Source: Rutidosis leptorrhynchoides (lineage: Eukaryota; Streptophyta; Magnoliopsida; Asterales; Asteraceae). Taken from it: a stretch of 64,000 nucleotides of DNA. Numbering within the stretch: the first letter of the stretch is position 1; each line of letters opens with the position of its first letter. The stretch lies in assembly GCF_046630445.1 (NCBI RefSeq), contig NC_092334.1, positions 189,602,501 through 189,666,500 of the forward strand. The letters are read 5' to 3'. The position numbers and the translations under genes are program-made. Below the pieces are notes generated by a model. The model saw only the letters and a list, made by a program, of their open reading frames with translations, did no database searches and had not been told where the DNA came from. Positions 60,688 to 64,000 of this stretch are shown one piece after another.

Positions 60688-61670
60688 TAAACTTGATTTG
60701 GGCTATTTGTTTTGGATATGGGCTTGCAAGTATACAAGTATATGGATCAAGATTGTAGTCCAATATCTAGAAACTTCATGTAATGTGTAGTAGTCAATGT
60801 GTGTAGAATAATCATGTTAAAATATCTAAGTCTAAAAAATACTTAGGAAGTATCTAGATATTAGTTGATGAAGTGTTCTAGAGTGTTCCATTGTGTAGTA
60901 TAAATAGAGGGTTTCACTCCTCATTTGTACTCAAGCAAATTCAATAAGCAATAAACAAAGCTTTCATGATCAATCAAACATCTAAATCATCAATCATCTC
61001 TTCCACAAATAATATACATAACCTCCTATTTCCAACAAATTAGTATCAAGAGCTTGGTTCGACAAGATGATGGCCAATAATGTCATCACGTTTCCTCGCC
61101 TCACAAAGGATAACTATGATCAATGGAGCATCCAAATGAAGACCTTTCTAGGTGGATAAGACTTACGGGAGTTCTAGATGACCGACATTGGACTTATGGC
61201 TTACTATCTTGGGATCGAGGTAAAACAAAAGAAAGAAGGAATAATCATATCCCAAGAAGGTTATACGAATGAGGTGCTCAAGAAGTTTAAGATGAATGAC
61301 TGCAAGTCAATGAACACACCGGTGGATTGCAATCTCAAATTGTCAAAAGATGATGAAGGATACTTGGTGGACCCAACACAATACAAGAGTTTGGTTGGAA
61401 GTCTGAGGTACCTAACCTGCACGAGGCTAGATATTCTCTACGGAGTTAGACTAGTAAGTCGATACATGGAAGCACCTACAATAAATCACTTGAAGGCAGC
61501 CAAGAGGATACTTCGCTACATCAAAGTTGATCGTAAGAGTACGAGTGGTTTCGTGTTCTATATGGGACATGCGACGTTCACATAGAGCTCGAAGAAGCAA
61601 CCCATTGTGAATCTGTCAACGTGTGAAGCCGAGTTTGTAGCAGCAACATCGTGCACCTGTCATGCAATAT
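60688..61670 (+). mobile_element. Internally deleted Copia remnant
   Basis: LTR remainder with a TATAAATA box (60899-60906), a degenerate primer site (TTAGTATCAAGAGC, 61040-61053), then gag start MMANNVITFPRLTKDNYDQW (61067-61159). The sequence then jumps to the end of RT (MTDIGLMAYYLGIEVKQKKE, 61178 on; RYLTCTRLDILYGVRLVSRY) and, after RILRYIK, jumps again to the RNase H end (DRKSTSGFVFYMGHATFT, then STCEAEFVAATSC after a TAG). Thus two internal deletions removed most of gag, protease, integrase and part of RT/RNase H. The right part is interrupted by the next Copia at 61671. Confidence 0.8.
60899..60906 (+). promoter_or_regulatory. TATA box of the deleted Copia LTR
   Basis: TATAAATA followed by AGAGGG and, about 30 bp downstream, a TCACTCCTC pyrimidine stretch typical of a transcription start. 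It lies about 135 bp before the primer-binding site, as expected for an LTR promoter. Confidence 0.6.
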
Positions 61671-62293
61671 TGTTGATGCATTTTATGTAAGTCCCTAGAC
61701 ATCTAATCTACGTCCATTGCAGGTACTTCTGTTTATGGGCTACCATGATCACTCATTATTATCCTATATGTGTTTATATGTGGTTACAGGTACTGCAGGA
61801 ACGCGAAAAGGATAAGTTGACATTGCTAGACTCTGTCACACGTACGAGTGAAGTCTCACTCGTACGGGTGACAAGCTCATACGTACGGCTGAGCTAAGTT
61901 GAGTCATAAATCTAATCTGACTAAACATGTACGAGTGAGTGATCACCCGTACGACTAAGGCTGATCACTCGTACGAGTGATAGCTGACGCACGGTTGATG
62001 CAACAGCAGGGGTATATAATGTGTTATGTTCTTCATTTTAGGTTAAGCCTCTCTCACACACACACACACATCACTCAGATCTGGTAACCCTAATCCGTTT
62101 CTCTCTCAACCCAAATCACTCCAGTGGTGAATAATAGCTCTAAGCATTAATCTAATCACACAATCCTTGTTGTGGTTTGACTAATTTAATCCCCAAAAGC
62201 TCCTAATATTCACTAGTTATGGTTTGATTCACTAATTCCGCCTTTGTGTGAATTAAATCTGTTGATTTTGAAGTTCCTAGTCATGTTTCATCA
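61671..62293 (+). repeat. Copia 5' LTR (623 bp)
   Basis: TG...CA ends with the primer site one base downstream. It contains at least six copies of a GTACG-centred motif (61839-61995). Confidence 0.8.
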
Positions 62294-62850
62294 TTGGTAT
62301 CAGAGCGTTAGTTGTGATTTCAACATCATCTAGTGATTTTTGGTGATTAATGAGTTTATTATTTTGGGTTTTTGAGTTAAAAGTGATTTTGATCAAAAAG
62401 GAATCATTTTTACGTGTGTAATTGTGATTAGAGAGCGTTTTTATGTTAGTTTAGTGCTAATCCAGCTTGTGGACGAAGAAATTGAGGTTTAGCATCAATT
62501 TCTAGAGATTTTGGGTGATTTCAGCTGAACAGCAGCTCACACGAATGGGTCAAAAATTTTGATCACACGCGCGGTTGACCAGACGGTTGACTGTCACTCG
62601 TGAACTCAAATGCACGAGTGAGCATAAACTTTTGAGGTTAAGTGACTACAGTCTAATCACACGAGTGATCAAGCGGTTGACTGTGACATGTACGAGTAAT
62701 CACACGGGTGATCATCACTCGCACGTCTGACACTTAGTGTTTGGTTCTTTTGCTTAATTTATCACACGTACGCTTAAGTAGTGACACGTACGCTTGAGGT
62801 TGTGACACGTACGATTGATACTATCACACGTACGGTTCATATTCTGAACC
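61839..62850 (+). repeat. Dispersed CACACGTACG-type motif array in LTR and leader
   Basis: About a dozen occurrences of (C/T)GTACG, usually as CACACGTACG, CACTCGTACGAGTGA or GACACGTACGCTT, in two clusters (61839-61995 in the LTR, 62563-62850 in the leader), with related CACGAGTGA and CACACGGGTGATC words between. Many are self-complementary. Confidence 0.8.
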
Positions 62851-62880
62851 GCACAGTTTACCTTTAGTAAAATTTCCAAA

Positions 62881-64000
62881 ATGTTTAATTCAAACGACTA
62901 CGCGTTGGCTGCACCGTTAGTTCAGAGCATTACGAATATGACTCAAAGATTACTCCTTGCTGAGAGTGAATCAGGAAGTGGTACGAAATGTCTGAGGTTA
63001 ATGAATATGGATAACTATTCTACTTGGAAGTCGAGATTTAAGATTTGGTCTGATGGTCAGGATACGAAGCTTTGGAAGTACATTGAAACCGAATTTCAAT
63101 GGCCACGTTCACCTTTTACAAATGAATTGTATACGTTACATAACATGCCTTCGAAAGAACGTGAAGAGTATAACTTGGAAAAGAAGATGTACTGTAACTT
63201 GACAAGTGCTCTTGATGGTCCGATTTTCGATCAATTTCTGTGTCATGATAACTCATTCAAGATATGGGAAGCACTTCGTACTTTCAATGAAGGAAATACA
63301 TCTTACAGAACTAGAAAAGGTTTAGAATTGAAAGCTGAGTTTGATCGTTTTCACTGGCAAGTTGGAGAGTCTATTACAGAATTGGTTGAAAGATATCGTC
63401 ATTTGCTAGCTGAACTACATAAGCATGATGTGACCATTGTTGAGAAAGACAAAGTAACATGTCTAGCTGGAGCATTACCTTTAGAATGGAATGATTTCGT
63501 ATTAACTATGAAAACCAGTGGAGAACTAGCTACTGCTACAGCGAACTCGTTTATTGCAAGACTTCAGGAAGAAGAACTAGAGTTGTTAAACAAAGTTAAG
63601 AGGTCTAAACAAGTTCAAGACACGAAAATGTATTGCCCAAATGGTTACACACCTCCTAAGTCAGCTCATGCACCATTTCAAACAGCTTTTGCTACGAATA
63701 ATCAGAATATGTATGGTTTGAATGTTAGCAGTGCACCTATTCAACAACCTGCGTATCCACCACAAGTTTCACCATGTTCTCTCAATACTCAATCACAGCC
63801 TACTTCCAATACTACATAGTCATCTACACCGACTGCATCAGATGTTATTTCTGAACTTAAGATTGAAAACTTGAGAAAAGCTGGAAAAGAAAAGATTAGT
63901 GAAGATATAGCTTTGCTGTCAAGCCTTGTTAATTCTTATGATAGTTATCTTGATGGTCGTGTGGGTAACATTCATCTAACAACAGAGGATTATCATCAAC
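62881..64000 (+). pseudogene. Copia gag, one in-frame stop, continues off window
   Basis: Open from ATG 62881 for 312 codons: a UBN2/gag-like core with MDNYSTWKSRFKIWSDGQDT, EEYNLEKKMYCNLTSALDGP, KIWEALRTFNEGN, LVERYRHLLAELHKHD and CLAGALPLEWNDFVLTMKT, then a Gln/Pro-rich stretch. A TAG at 63820-63822 interrupts, and the same frame continues SSTPTASDVISELKIENLRK to the window end, so the stop is a simple substitution (CAG to TAG is one change). Gag forms the particle of the element. Confidence 0.85.

Larger units (their letters stand above)
61671..64000 (+). mobile_element. Copia LTR retrotransposon, 5' part (continues past window)
   Basis: LTR 61671-62293 (623 bp, TGTTGATGCA ... TTTCATCA), primer-binding site TGGTATCAGAGC at 62295-62306, a 570 bp leader and gag. 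Pol and the 3' LTR must lie beyond 64000. It is inserted in the RNase H region of an older Copia. Confidence 0.85.

Overview
The window is a piece of an AT-rich plant nuclear genome. The signs are LTR retrotransposons primed by the initiator-Met tRNA motif TGGTATCAGAGC, a CACTA (En/Spm) DNA transposon, tRNA-derived SINE heads and B3-domain genes with GT-AG introns. The repeat types would suit a dicot such as an Asteraceae, but that is an inference. No bacterial-type operons, CRISPR arrays or rRNA genes are present.

Layout. 1-10140 is one non-autonomous Ty3/Gypsy-type LTR element (RE1), whose left LTR appears to be broken by another LTR fragment at 1-1399. 10141-11542 is a minus-strand remnant of a CACTA accessory gene, cut by RE1. 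12034-31318 was originally a small host island with two B3-domain genes pointing at each other. The plus-strand one is a pseudogene split by a solo LTR (12914-28341), which in turn holds an almost full-length Tekay/Del-like chromovirus (13099-24414). The minus-strand one (29336-31318) is a four-exon, three-B3-domain gene with one frameshift. 31669-60687 is a large CACTA transposon with two divergent genes. A transposase (TNPD type, minus) is interrupted by a solo LTR (31743-35751) and by a complete non-autonomous Gypsy element RE2 (37736-46993). An accessory gene (TNPA/Transposase_24 type, plus) is interrupted by a Copia element (49744-57125). Its right end carries an array of TTAGACGTGTT-type subterminal repeats and a CACTAC terminus; I could not find its left end. 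60688-64000 holds a doubly deleted Copia and the start of another Copia nested in it (LTR, leader, gag).

Most insertions were delimited to the base, because target-site duplications match (TATAT, GCACC, AACTT, TGTAT, and GGATT/GGATG for the Copia) and the interrupted exons rejoin in frame. In the CACTA accessory gene, removing the Copia and one target copy restores an exon of exactly 252 nt, the same length as in the second copy near 10.7 kb.

The most unusual content is in the non-autonomous elements RE1 and RE2. Neither has a recognisable protease, reverse transcriptase or integrase. Both carry (i) the same orphan ORF just after the primer-binding site, (ii) a decayed but recognisable piece of a host poly(A)-binding protein (end of RRM3, linker, start of RRM4), and (iii) the 3' polypurine block of the autonomous chromovirus; RE2 also shares its leader. 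This looks like a non-autonomous lineage that captured a host mRNA fragment and may be mobilised in trans by the chromovirus. Apart from the three-domain B3 gene, which may still be partly functional, everything coding here is transposon-derived or broken.
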